From contig CM045734.1 in the NCBI GenBank assembly GCA_024760905.1, positions 39,282,564 to 39,346,563 on the forward strand: a stretch of 64,000 bases of DNA. The letters run 5' to 3'. A program made the translations under genes and the position numbers. This stretch comes from Plotosus lineatus (Eukaryota; Chordata; Actinopteri; Siluriformes; Plotosidae). Positions 43,117-54,427 of this stretch are shown here, piece by piece (position 1 is the first letter of the stretch; each line of letters opens with the position of its first letter). The notes below the pieces were generated by a model that worked only from the letters and a program-made list of their open reading frames with translations, had not been told where the DNA came from and did not search any database.

Positions 43117-43442
43117 TAGAGCGAGATAGTGTTGTGTGTGTGTGTGTGTGTGTATGTGGGTTAATAAAAAATGTTTCATAATGGTTTAATAAATATGTTA
43201 ATAAAATGGTTTAATATGTTAATAAAATGTTTAAATTGTTTAATAAATTATTTTCTTTTCATTTTAACACATATTTCATTCAAAATTGGTGCAATTTTAT
43301 AATTTTTAAAGGGTTTATGGGGTAGTCTTGGCAGCCTTGGAACGAATCACGTGTTTTACATATAAGATCTACTTACGAAAACTCCAGGCTACGAAAAAGG
43401 CTCTGGAACGGATTCATTTCATAAGTAGGGGGCCGACTGTAT
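42190..43442 (+). mobile_element. Tigger (pogo) remnant fused to a MITE
   Basis: MITE-like sequence (GCCACAAAACAAGGCCAATT, CTACTTACATTTTGATGTGA) joins directly at about 42340 to a Tigger transposase start: MIKKYESGMRLNEVAQEYGR then NPSTSGTILKQKE, the CENP-B/pogo helix-turn-helix. The Tigger right end is at 43365-43442 (ACTTACGAAAACTCCAGG, GGCTCTGGAACGGATTC). The transposase stops after about 75 codons. A SINE D lies inside. Confidence 0.8.
42640..42915 (-). mobile_element. SINE family D inside the Tigger remnant
   Basis: Reverse copy: starts CCGAGTCTAGTGTCTCATCA, contains CCCATTTATACTGCTGGGTG and ends at the head CTCTAACCACTACACCACCG. Confidence 0.88.
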
Positions 43443-43611
43443 AAGCATTTATAGCATTGAGTGTGTATTTATTGATATTATATACACATATACATGTACG
43501 TATACGTCAGTTGGGGGGGTCGATCCTACTCCACGAAATTTGGTGGCGTGGGGGGACCTCGGTCCCAATTAACCGCAGAAAGTGAGGGATCCCTGTATAC
43601 TGTAACTGTAT
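43443..43611 (+). mobile_element. Right end of the MITE beginning at about 42190
   Basis: Ends GAAAGTGAGGGATCCCTGTA, the inverted repeat also seen at 58340-58366. Contains GTCAGTTGGGGGGGTCGAT. A short (GA)n/(GT)n lies at 43085-43153 inside the preceding element. Confidence 0.75.
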
Positions 43612-43861
43612 CTAATAATCTCTGCTTGCTGTAGTTCTAATTATGAATGTATTATTACTGTATGCAAAATCAAGATCTGTCTGATTTGGAAATGTGGCGT
43701 GCCCACCTCTTATTATTCCTGTGACTGCATAAACCAAATACTGTTCCAACAGTCAAATCACTGAAGTGTTCAATTCTCGTGTTCTACTGAAATGTTAGGA
43801 TTCCACTTTGGTCCATCCCTTCCCTTGTTCATCATTTATGCTCCCTCTCCGCTTCAGTATG

Positions 43862-44425
43862 GCTAGCACATCTGTCTCACTGCAAGAAGGTCCTGTATTC
43901 AGGGTTTGGGCTTGGGAGTTTCTCTGTGGAGTTTGCATGTTCTCCCCGTGCTTGTGTGGGTTTGATCTGGATACTCCGCGTTACTCAAACTGGCGAAAGG
44001 CAAACATATATCTACTCAGAAACTATAGTGATGTATTTCAAATTCTGGTGATATAAACACTTCAACTGAAATGATCTAGGATTGGGGGCACAGTAGCGTA
44101 GTGGGTAGCATGTCCATCTCACAGAAAGAAGGTCCTGGATTCAATTCCCATCATGGGCATTTCCGTATGGAGTTTGAATGTTCTCCCTGTGCTTGCATGG
44201 GTTTCCTCCAGGTACTCCGATTTTCTCCCACAGTCCAAAAACATGTACAGTAGGTTAATTGGCTGTTCCACCCCCCCCCCCCCCCCCATGTGTGAATGTT
44301 GGCCCTGTGATACCCTGGTGAGCTGTCCAGGGGGTGCCCTCGCTCAGAGTCGGCTGAGATGGGCATCAGCCTTCACGCCATCCTAATTAGGCTTAAGCGG
44401 TTCCGAAAATTAATGAATGCATGAT
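43862..44425 (+). mobile_element. SINE C fragment (43862-43985) and a full SINE C (44085-44425)
   Basis: Two family C copies in the same orientation. The first is only head and body. The second is complete with tail module 1 (GAGTCGGCTGAGATGGGC, GCTTAAGCGGTTCCGAAAAT) and a 17-18 base poly(C) at 44271-44287. Confidence 0.85.
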
Positions 44426-44429
44426 TTAG

Positions 44430-45454
44430 AACTACAATTACAGTGACAGGAGAACCAGCTAGACTTTACATTTCAAAAATAGTGAAGTTTCTGCTACATA
44501 GTTTGAATTTTTGTCTCGTTTCTGCCAAAAGAGGATGAGGTCCCCCTTTGAGGTTTCTTCCTCGTGTCATCTGAAAGAGTTTGTTCTTGTTACGGTTACC
44601 ACGGGCTTGATCATTGGAGATATGTAGGGTTTACAGAGAAATGTTTAAATTATTTTTTTTTAATTTGTTCGTACTATCTAAAGCTTCCTTGCAACAATGT
44701 CAGTTGTTAATAAAAAATGCTATAGAAATAAAACTAAATTGAATAGAATCGAACTTGAGGTACGTTTCAGGCATTTCCAAAATAAAAATAATTAAACTGT
44801 ATTACCTTTAACTGTTGTAGCTTGGTGGTTGAGCTCATCTCTGAATCAAATAAACTCATTCATTCATTCATTTTCTGAACCGCTTAATCCTAATTAGCAT
44901 CACGGGGAGGCTGGCACCCAACTCAGCCAACTCTGGGCGAGGGCGGGGTGAATAAAATAAACTTTGCAACAAAATTAATAAGATTTCTGTGTATCTGATA
45001 CTAATAATTTGATATTTAGATAAAGATACTATAAAGGACTGAGAACCAGAAAATACATGAATGCTTTTGCATCATTCAGTTATAATGCTCACAATATGAT
45101 TCAAGGACTTCAGGAAGATGAAAGAACCATTCTGACACACTCAGACCTTGTCTATATGTGTCAGAATATGATGCTATCTCATTTTTGGGTTGAGACCACT
45201 TTGGCTCTCAGCCCTTCATATGAGTCTGTATCAAGGACATGTATTGACATTATTACTGCAGCAAAGCATAAGAAGCTCATTGTTTCCCTCTTCTGGACAA
45301 TAAAGTTAAAATCTGGATACTATCCCGTTACAAATGCAGAATGAAGTGAGGCAAGGAATTCCATATTTACTTTTCTTTACAACTTAGTTGTCGAAGGAAA
45401 GGATATAGTACTGTATTACCCAGCTGTCTATGATGTCCCTGTTTCTTCATATAT

Positions 45455-45458
<4 letters not shown>
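44430..45458. other. Intergenic; one SINE tail fragment
   Basis: Tail module 1 in reverse at 44853-44948 (CATTTTCTGAACCGCTTAAT). A 95-codon plus frame at 45057-45344 (starts MNAFASFSYNAHN) has no recognised domain. Confidence 0.4.
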
Positions 45459-45489
<31 letters not shown>

Positions 45490-45506
45490 TATACATATAT
45501 ATAGTT

Positions 45507-45552
<46 letters not shown>
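45459..45552 (+). repeat. (CA)n and (TAGA)n
   Basis: CA 45459-45486, TAGA 45509-45552. Confidence 0.97.
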
Positions 45553-45957
45553 CTTCTTTTCCTTTTGGCTATTCTCTTCAGGGGTCGCCACAGAGAATCA
45601 TCTGCCTCCATCTCACCCTATCCTCTGCATCTTCTTCCCTTAGACCAACTACCTTCATGTGCTCCTTCACCACATCCATAAATCTCCTCTTTGGTCTTCC
45701 TCTAGGCCTTCTACCTGGTTGTTCCAACCTCAGCATTCTACTACCAATATACTCACTACACCTCGTCTGTACATGTCCAAACCATCTCAATCTAACCTCT
45801 CTGACTTTGTCTCCAAAACCTCTAACATATGCTGTCCCTCTGATGTACTCATTCTTGAGCCTATCCATCCGCGTTACTCCCAAAGAGAACCTCAGCATTT
45901 TTATCTCTGCTACCTCCAGCTCTGGCTCCTATCGTTTCCTCAGTACCACTGTTTCTA
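45553..45957 (-). mobile_element. RTE-like LINE 3' end between microsatellites
   Basis: The minus frame reads MLRFSLGVTRMDRLKNEYIR, RLRWFGHVQTR, RPRGRPKRRFMDVVKEHMKV and ends LCGDP. 5' truncated. Both sides are simple repeats ((TAGA)n before, TA/CA after). Confidence 0.92.
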
Positions 45958-45958
45958 A

Positions 45959-46008
45959 ACACACACACATACATACATACATATATATATATATATAAAT
46001 ATATACTG

Positions 46009-46067
<59 letters not shown>

Positions 46068-46084
46068 TATATAATATATACTGT

Positions 46085-46123
<39 letters not shown>

Positions 46124-46204
46124 GATATAGATACACACACACAAACACATATACATACATACATACATACATACATACATAAATATACTAGTATATATAT
46201 ATCC

Positions 46205-46282
<78 letters not shown>

Positions 46283-46310
46283 ACACACACACACACACAC
46301 ATACCGTAAC
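45959..46310 (+). repeat. Complex (CA)n/(TA)n/(TACA)n array
   Basis: About 350 bp of alternating purine-pyrimidine sequence. The open IYIY/VCVC frames on both strands here are artefacts. Confidence 0.97.
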
Positions 46311-46384
46311 ATACATATAACTGCGAAAAGTCAAGGGCCTACTATATATGCTATACATGATGCTATTCTGTATTAATACTGCAA

Positions 46385-46660
46385 GGGAAATTAGAAATTA
46401 TTGCTTCTGCATTTAACCCATAAAAAGTGAGCACACACACTCGGAGGTGTGGGCTGCCACACACATTGGAGGCACCCAGAGAACAGCTACAGTTTGTTGC
46501 CTTACTCACGGGCACTTCAGACATAAAGGTGGAGGAAAAGAAGGTGCAGCTCACTCTCCCACTGACACACATTTTTCCTGCTTGTTCGGGAATCAGACCA
46601 GTGATCTTTCGGTCCCAAAGCTGGTTCTCTAAGCATTAGGCTATGGCCATCGCTGCCACT
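46385..46660 (-). mobile_element. SINE family F
   Basis: Reverse copy with a head at 46655 (GGCAGCGATGGCCATAGCCT on minus) and B-box-like GGTCTGATTCCCG. It shares the CAGGAAAAATG, CTCCACCTT and CACCCAGAGA-type blocks with 35376-35558. Confidence 0.75.
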
Positions 46661-46929
46661 TTTCGAAACTAAAAAACAGACTCTGCTCTAGTGGCCTGTC
46701 AAAATGCACCGAATCAATGCGAAACATCCCCTTTTCCCCATATCTTTTTTTTTAGAATTACATTCCATTCTTCAACATGTTTTAAGGTGATTCACGTGAA
46801 ATGCAACAAATAGTAGAGGGTAGTTTCCTAGTACTAAGCATTTTATTCACCATAAAGCAATTCCGAACTTCACAATGTAGACATCCCATCACTTGAAAAT
46901 AAACTTCCCCCATTGAGAAGTATGCAGAC

Positions 46930-47880
46930 AGACAAGGGGATGTCAAAGTCAATCATTCTTCTAACTGATCCTTTTTGACTGCTTCCTTTTTCTGCTCTCT
47001 TCAAGAAGGAGGCAGTGAATGTCTGTTCATAACAGGTGTCGATTTTTGAATAAATAGGGCTGACAGCATGTCATCTGATAGTAATCTCCTGAAGACTGTC
47101 TTATTCTTCCTCACCTGACTGAAAATTCTTTCACATTCAGCATTGCTGTGTGGAATTGATAAAATGCCGAACATGCAGTAGCTCAACTTTTGACATCTGG
47201 GCCTCTCCTTTGACAGTGTGGGAAAGTGAGAACAAGAACTTATCTGCAGGCATTCTCATTTGTACCTCTTTGAAACTGGTTGAGCAATAATCATTAAACT
47301 CAATCTCAAGGTTGTTGATGGCTTCATCTGTGTCTTCAATTCCAGTTTTGATCAATACTGGAAACTTTGTGAAAAAGAATCTGAGGGAATTGAAGATACA
47401 GCTGTCTCTCTTTTTTACATCTACTACTTGAGCAATTTGCCCATGTGGTCAGCAGCAGCTAGTGGAATGTTATGCTCCACATAAAAAGCTGCAAGCAAAC
47501 ATTCAGATTTGAGAGCATTTGTATTTTATGTCTTTGAAGTGAAAGAAATCAATGACGTTTGAGCAGGTCCTACCTCCGATTCAGATTGTAAAGCCCTTTC
47601 ATGCATCTTGCTCTGCCAGTGCTGCACGACTGCTTCACAGATGAGTGCTAGTTCATGGCCCAACTTCCGGCATAAACAGTGTCCATGCACATGAACAGTG
47701 TCCATACACATGCACAGTGTCCATACACATGAGCAGTCATTTGATCTAAGTAGAATCCACTCCGATTAACAAATTTCTGCTCCCATGGTAGCACACCAAT
47801 GAGATCATGCCTCTCTTGTGTAGTGAAAGTGGATAAATGCACTCGGAAATGTCAGATGCGAGCAAAAGAAGGCATTTGAA
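46930..47880 (-). pseudogene. hAT-type transposase remnant
   Basis: The C-terminal hAT dimerisation motif is clear at 47186-47040: SIPHSNAECERIFSQVRKNK, then LLSDDMLSALF. Upstream frames (47355-47137 and 47711-47526) carry plausible earlier parts, but with breaks. A 17-18 bp unit with core GTGTCCATACACATG is repeated about three times at 47687-47735. Confidence 0.8.
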
Positions 47881-48084
47881 CAAGTCAAGCTTTAATAAAA
47901 GCAAAGGAAATTTAATTCTTTAAAAAATAAAAATAAAAAGATTTAATTTCAGTAATTTGAATGGATGGTATTTTTTCTGACATGAATACATGAAATCACT
48001 GGCAATTTAAAAATATCTATGAACTCAATATTAATAAGTATTAGCCAGTATGTTAACTTTATTGCATCCACACTAAAATGCATC

Positions 48085-48418
48085 AGGGCAGTGGTGGCCT
48101 AGTAGTAAAGGTGCTGGATCACTGATCCTCAGGTTGGGGGTTCAAGCCCCACTCACCACAGGTTTTCACCCCACCAGTGCAGCTAACTGGGTTATCAAAG
48201 GCAGGCCGTGTCTCTCACTGTTTATGGTGGGAGGTTGTAAAAGAACCATTGCTGACTTTTGACAACAGGAGGCTGTAAGCCGTCAGCGTGTTTCTGCCCC
48301 GTCATGGCCTGGCGACCTGTCCAGGGTGTTCTCTGCCCTCGCCTGGAGTTGGCTGGGATGGACGCCAGCCTCCCTGTGACCTTAATTAGGATTCCGCGGT
48401 TACTAAAAATGAACTAAA
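48085..48418 (+). mobile_element. SINE family A
   Basis: Complete from GGGCAGTGGTGGCCTAGTAG to CCGCGGTTACTAAAAATGAA. Imperfect flanks ACTAAAATGCAT and ACTAAAACCCAT. Confidence 0.9.
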
Positions 48419-48547
48419 ACCCATGTATGTTTACCTTTGTAATTTTCTTTGTTCATCATATTACCTTATTATCATCATCATCAACATCATATTATATTAT
48501 CTGCCTCCCTGTTTTTCTACATATTATTTTGGCATTCATTTATTTCT

Positions 48548-48705
48548 GTATTTTCTAACCCGACTACTCTTATTTAGGGTTGCATGGTGGCTGACAGCTT
48601 TCCAGGACATTGCAGGGCCAACACACATACAACCACTCACATCTCGAGGAGATTTGAAACTGCCAATTAACCTACTGTGTGTGTCTTCAGACTGTAATGC
48701 AGCCA
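48548..48705 (-). mobile_element. SINE family C fragment at the LINE 5' junction
   Basis: Tail and body only (AACTGCCAATTAACCTACTG). It stops where the RTE-like LINE begins, and no continuation is found after the LINE. Confidence 0.7.
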
Positions 48706-51279
48706 TGAGGCGGGGGGGCACTAACCAGTTTCTCTCCCCCTCATGCCGGTCCCAAGCCTGGAGAAATGCAGAGGGTTGCGACAGGAAGGGCATCCGGCGT
48801 AAAACTTTTTCCAAAATACAAAATGCAAACCAGAAAGACGAAACTCATACCCGATCGGTCGAGGCCCGGGTTAACAACAACCGCCATCAGTGCTGTCAAC
48901 CAACAGGGTGCTGATGGAAATTGGACGACTGTTGGTCGAAGACGTCGAAGAAGGAAAGGTGTGAGGCATGTCCGTAGGCAGAGAGAGAAGCGGAAAAGCA
49001 TGAGTCTAGGACTGAGAGAAGGGACTTTGAATGTTGGAACTATACAAGGAAAAGATAGAGAGCTGGCTGACATGATGCAGAGGAGGAAGGTGGACATACT
49101 GTGTGTTCAGGGTACCAGGTGGAAAGGTAGAAAAGCTAAAAGCTTAGAAGCAGGGTTTAAGCTGTTTTATCATGGTGTGGAAGGGAAGAGAAATGGAGTA
49201 GGAGTCATCTTGAAGGAGGGGTTGGTCAGGAATGTTCTAGAAGTGAAAAGAGTGTCAGACAGAGTGATGAGTCTCAAGTTAGAAATTGAAGGCGTGATGT
49301 TCAATGTTGTTAGTGCTTATGCCCCACAGACAGGATGTGAGCTAAAAGAGAAGGAGAGATTCTGGAGTGACTTAGATGAAGTGATGCAGAGTACCCCAGA
49401 GGTGAAAGAGTGGTCATTGGTGCAGACTTCAATGGACATGTTGGTGCAGGCAACAGAGGGGACGAGGAAGTGATGGGCAGGTTTGGTATCCAGGACAGGA
49501 ACACAGAAGGGCAGATGTTGATAGATTTTACAAAAAGGATGGAAATGGCTGTGGTAAATACTTTCTTCAAGAAGAAACAGGAGCATAGGGTGACTTTAAA
49601 AGTGGAGGTTGGAGCACACAGGTAGACTACATCTTGTGTAGGCGATGTAATTTGAAGGAAATCAGTGACAAAGTAGTAGTGGGTGAGAGTGTTGCCAAAC
49701 AGCATAGGATGGTGGTATGCAGGATAACGCTGATGGTGAGGAAAGTGAAGAAGGCAAAGGCAGAGCAGAAAACAAAGTGGTGGAAGTTGAAAAAGGAAGA
49801 GGGTTGTGTTGTCTTCAAGGAGGAGTTGAAAGAGGCTTTGGGTAGTCAGGAAGTGCTTCCAGATGACTGGACAACCACAGCCAATGTGATCAGGGAGACA
49901 GGTAGGAGAGTACTTGGTGTGTCCTCTGGAGGAACGTAGATAAGGAGACTTGGTGGTGGAATGAGGAAGTGCAGGAGTGTGTACAAAGGAAGAGCTAAGA
50001 AGAAGTGGGACATTGAGAGGACCAAAGAGAGTAAACAGGAGTACAGGGACACACAGCATAAGGCGAAAGTAGCAGTGGCTAAGGCCAAACAGAGGGTGTA
50101 TGATGACTTGTATGATAGGTTGGAAAGTAAGGAGGGAGAAAATGATCTATACAGGTTGGCACAGCAGACAGTTAGCGATGGGAAGGACGCGCAGCAAGTT
50201 AGATTGATAAAGGACAGAGAGGGAAATGTATTGACTGATGACAGAAGTGTGCTGGGAAGATGGAAAGAGTACTTTGAAGAGCTGATGAATGAGGAAAATG
50301 AGAGAGAGAAAAAGAGTAGAAGAGGTGACCATTGAGGAGCAGGAAGTAGCAAAAATTAGTAAGGGTGAAGTGAGGAGGGCACTGAAGAGGATGAAAAATG
50401 GAAAGGCAGTTGGTCCTGATGATATACCTGTGGAGGTATGGAAGTGTCTTGGAGAGGTAGCAGTAGATTTTCTGACAAGAACATTCAACAAGGTCTTAGA
50501 GAGTGAGCAGATGCTTAATGGAGGAGAAGTGTGCTGGTGCCCATTTTTAAGAACAAGGGAGATGTGCAGAGTTGTGGCAACGACAGAGGGATAAAGTTGA
50601 TGAGCCATACGATGAAGTTATGGGAAAGAATAGTGGAAGCTAGACTAAGGGCAGAGGCCAGCATTTGTGAGCAACAGTTTGGTTTCATGCCAAGAAAGAG
50701 CACCACAGATGCAGTGTTTGCTTTGAGGATGTTAATGGAGAAGTACAGAGAAGGTCAGAGGGAACTGCACTGTGCCTTTGTGGGTCTGGAAAAAGCATAT
50801 GACAGGGTGCCAAAAGAAGAACTGTGGTATTGCATGAGGAAGTCTGGAGTGGCAGAGAAGTATGCCAGAGGAAAAGTGGGGAAAAAACAGGAGGCAGAGC
50901 TGGAGGTAGCGGAGATGAAAATGTTGAGGTTCTGTTTGGGAGTAACGAGGATGGATAGGATGAGGAATGAGCACATCAGAGGGACAGCACATGTTAGAGG
51001 TTTTGGAGACAAACTCAGAAAGGCTAGATTGAGATGGTTTGGACATGTCCAGAGGAGGGAGCCTGAATATATTGGTAGTAGGATGCTGAGGTTGGAACTT
51101 TCAGGCAGAAGGCCCAGAGGAAGACCAAAGAGGATATTTGTGGATGTGGCGAAAGAGGTCATGAAGGTAGTTGGAGTAAGAGTAGAAGATGCAGAGGACA
51201 GGGTGAGATGGAGGCAGATGATTCGCTGTGGCGACTCGTGAAGGGAACAGTTGAAAGGAAAAGAAGAAGAAGAAGGAGT
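48706..51279 (+). mobile_element. RTE-like LINE, 2.6 kb, core deleted
   Basis: The 5' leader includes GCGACAGGAAGGGCATCCGG (48776-48795) and GGTCGAGGCCCGGGTTAACA. The 3' end is GATGATTCGCTGTGGCGACT followed by AAAGGAAAAGAAGAAGAAGG. It ends about 140 bp before the ptar1 start codon, in the same orientation. Confidence 0.92.
48766..51241 (+). pseudogene. RTE-like LINE endonuclease-RT, broken
   Basis: Endonuclease pieces: LNVGTIQGKDRELADMMQRR, GTRWKGRKAKSLEAG, VVSAYAPQTGCELKEKE; after a frameshift near 49415, VIGADFNGHVGAGNRGDEEV. More breaks follow near 49620, 49940 and 50330. RT pieces: KNGKAVGPDDIPVEVWKCLG, FKNKGDVQSCGNDRGIKLMS, FGFMPRKSTTDAVFALRML and EKAYDRVPKEELWYCMRKSG. At about 50870 the frame jumps from KYARG to KVGKKQEAELEV, so the segment with the FADD catalytic box (present at 63080-63676) is deleted. 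The C terminus (LRWFGHVQRREPEYIGSRM, CGDS) is intact. Confidence 0.92.
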
Positions 51280-51341
51280 TTTCAAGGAAGGCGCGAGGAC
51301 GTTTCTTTCGACGCCACCTTGTTGCCATGCGAAGCCGTGTG

Positions 51342-51353
51342 TGCGCATGCGCA
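51342..51353 (+). promoter_or_regulatory. Palindromic NRF1 site in the ptar1 promoter
   Basis: TGCGCATGCGCA is a perfect match to the NRF1 consensus, 66 bp before the ptar1 ATG, in a short GC-rich stretch (51285-51440) between a LINE and exon 1. TGAGTCA (AP-1-like) is at about 51381. AAAATGGCCGAG across the start codon resembles a YY1 site. No TATA box, as is usual for housekeeping genes. Function is inferred. Confidence 0.6.
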
Positions 51354-51418
51354 CACGCATCTCAGTATCCCGGATGAAGTTGAGTCACTCGTACGCTGAT
51401 GTCACTCGTGCTCTGAAA

Positions 51419-51504
51419 ATGGCCGAGTCGGAAGAGGAGGTGGATGTCTTGGTCCAGAGAGTTGTCAAAGACATCACTAATGCTTTTAAGAAAAACCCTG
51501 GCAT
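51419..51504 (+). CDS. ptar1: ptar1 exon 1
   Basis: Starts MAESEEEVDVLVQRVVKDIT, then NAFKKNPG. The donor GTATGT follows GGCAT (phase 2). The human start is MAETSEEVAVLVQRVVKDIT, so this ATG is well supported. An in-frame upstream ATG at 51374 exists but adds sequence without homology. Confidence 0.95.
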
Positions 51505-54391
51505 GTATGTATTTCTGTTTTTCATCTTTACTTGTCTTTTTTTTTTGTCTTTTATTGCCTCATGTACATTCGGCGCGTGCTAACCGTGTGTAAGCCGCTT
51601 CTCTGAGCTAAACTAGCTAGTTGTTTGTTGCTGTTAAGCGGACGGTTGTTTTCAAGACTAATTGTGCTAAGCTAACTGTACACAATGAGGCTCGAGCTGG
51701 ACTGGAGGTAGCTTTTGATTTCCATGTAATAAGTTATTTGTATTTTCTTCTTTAGTTATAAACACATTACTCTGATGTCCACTTGAACAAACTGCATTGA
51801 AAGTGACACCAGAAATTTCAGATCCAGTGTAACTCAATTGCTTTATTAAAATCTCTCATAGCTTTTGTACTTCTTTCCACTCAAAGAAATAATGCACATT
51901 CCTCTCAAACAAGTGAAATTCCTCTTTTAATGTGGATTTAACCTTAGAGGCGGCACCCATTTAAAAAAAAATAAAGAAATATAGGTAAATAAACTACTGG
52001 CTAAACTGGAACTGTTGTTTATTTCAGGGAATCCAAAGATCCTCAGCTACAGAAGTCCTCATTAGTTTCTCTTGAAGGCTGTAACTGTCCACAGAGTTGG
52101 ATTCAATCTGGGTCATGCAAAAAAAGGAGGGATCTGTCAGTCCTGCTTTCCCCTTATATACCTCGGAGCGCTTTAGACATCGAACAAATTGTTATTCGAC
52201 CAAAAAATCTGGAATTTTTCTTTGTCCGAGAAGTCAAACAAAATTCAGAAGCCGAACGCGAAAAAAAACAAGAGATGCCAAGCGCGAGAAAAAAAAGTCG
52301 ACAAAAAATGAGACCGAGAAGGGAGGGAATTTGCACGCTCTCCGGAAAACGCTCTGTTTTGTTTCGACTCGATCATTGTCTCGTGTGGCTGTGTTTGTTT
52401 GAGTTCTACAAACTGTACAGGCAGTGGTGGCCTGGTGGTATAGGGCGCTGGATCACTGATCCTAAGGTTGGGGATTCAAGTCCCACTCTCCATAGGGTTG
52501 TCACTGTCCCCCTCAGTGCAGTTAACTGGGTTATCAAAGGCCGGCCATGTCTTTCACTGTCTATGGTGTGAGGTTCATCATAAAAGAACCATTGCTGACT
52601 TTTGACAAGAGTAGCAGCAAAGTTGTCAGCGTGTTTCTGTCCTTTGCTAAAGGGTTGTGTAAGGAAGGGCATCCGACGTAAAAACCTACGCCAAATCAAA
52701 CGTGCGAATCAAATGATTCGCTGTGGCAACCCCTGAAAGAGGGGAAAAAGCCAAAAGAAAAAGAAGAGACTGTACTGTATTTTTTGTTTGCATGACTACA
52801 TTAGACCAGAAACATGCCTCCAAAGAAATCAAGTGCTAAATCCAGTGAGAAAAGGTCAGTTGTGTGGAAAACCCTCTTCTTACCCCAGCCTAGCCTACTC
52901 AATATTAAGAATTTGTTTGTTTGCCCTGCTGTTTCACATTTAATATACAATTTGATATATAAATGACATTATGAAGTAACATTATGTATAAAAAAGGGTA
53001 GTTTTCTTTCATCTTGGAACAGATTAAGACCATTTACATTTGTAATGTGAAAGATAGATTCAGAATTTGAACAAATCGCTATTCGAACAGGCTTCTGGAA
53101 CGAATTGTGGTCGGAAACTGAGGTTTGCTTGTATTGTATATGGTACTCCGAGTTTCTGTGAACTTCTCTTGCCATATTATGTGATATTTTACAGGCGTGA
53201 TGGGATGCCTTAATTGAAGACTGGTCAGTCAGTCAACATCACATTTAGTCCTCTCACTTGACCAGTTTATAAGATCAAATATTGTATTGTAAGTAGCTGG
53301 TACTTTTATTTAAAGAGTACTGTATTTTCAGTTTCCCAGGATCTCTCATTCCAAACATGCATGGTATTTCTTCAGCCTTACATTTCCATGTTCTGGCTAA
53401 TGGCTCTCTCTGAGAAAGGGATGAAGAGATCCTCTAATACTCATTTTATTCCCTTCATGCAGTGAATGGACTGTGGGGGTCAGTGGTGTAGTGGTTTGGG
53501 TGCTGGGCTCATGATTGGAGGGTTGTGTGTTCAAATCCCCGTTAGACCCCCACTGTGCTAAGACCCCTGGGCAAGGTCCTAACCACAAGTGTGTCTCTGT
53601 TCACCCAGCAGTATAAATGGGTATCAGTACAAATATACTGGGAAGGTAACCTGCAATGGACTAGCATCCCATCCAGGAGGAGTTGAACTCCTGGTCACTT
53701 CACGCTACAGAAACCGGGCATAAGCACCGGCCTGATGAGCCACTAGGCTCGGGTGTAAAAAGCCCACAGGCTTTACCTACCTTGCCTGCGGTGAATGGAT
53801 TCAGAATTGAATTTCCTTCTGGTTGAAAACAAATCTTACTCGAGTTTGCTTCGAATCGGATGGAGGTCACCTCACACAGAACCATCAGATCAGTTATTTT
53901 GGTCTGTATCCTTGCACAGTGGTTTCAAGTGTTTTGACCTACATGAAATTGCCGCACAGAGAGGAAAAGCAATTTAACCGGTTAAAAACTGCATAAGTGA
54001 AGCCACCGTAAGACTATTGTCAGGTTTAATGTTCATCATGACCCCTAGTTTTATTTTGATTCCAGCGATGAGATCGGACTCATACCATGCCCAGAAGCTA
54101 GATACAACAGAAGCCCCATCATTTTGGTGGAGAATAAGCTCGGTGTTGAAAGCTGGTGCGTGAAGTTTCTTCTGCCCTATGTGCATAACAGATTGCTGCT
54201 CTATCGGCAACGCAAGATTTGGCTGGACCGAGAAGGTTAGGCCATGTTTTTTATTTGAATAGCTCCTGGGATGTGATGATAAGGTCAGAGGATCTAATGA
54301 GAGGTTTCTCTTTTCACTTAGCGCTGGTTGACATCACATGCACAGTACTGCTACTAAACCCGGACTTTACCACTGCCTGGAACGTCAGGTA

Positions 54392-54427
<36 letters not shown>

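Larger units (their letters stand above)
51505..54065. other. ptar1 intron 1: Tigger, SINE B, SINE D
   Basis: 51505-52140 is unique with no recognised element. The rest is mostly the elements listed below. 53140-53465 and 53785-54060 are unique. Confidence 0.5.

Noticed and set aside
45057..45344. 95-codon plus frame as an exon
   Set aside because: No homology recognised, no acceptor/donor with matching phase and no partner exons.
45861..46312. Open frames of over 100 codons on both strands (IYIY, VCVC)
   Set aside because: Translations of (TA)n and (CA)n arrays. The same applies at 8446-8753 (His/Ile runs), 10383-10808 (Ser runs), 11871-12195, 30607-30882 and 36084-36299.
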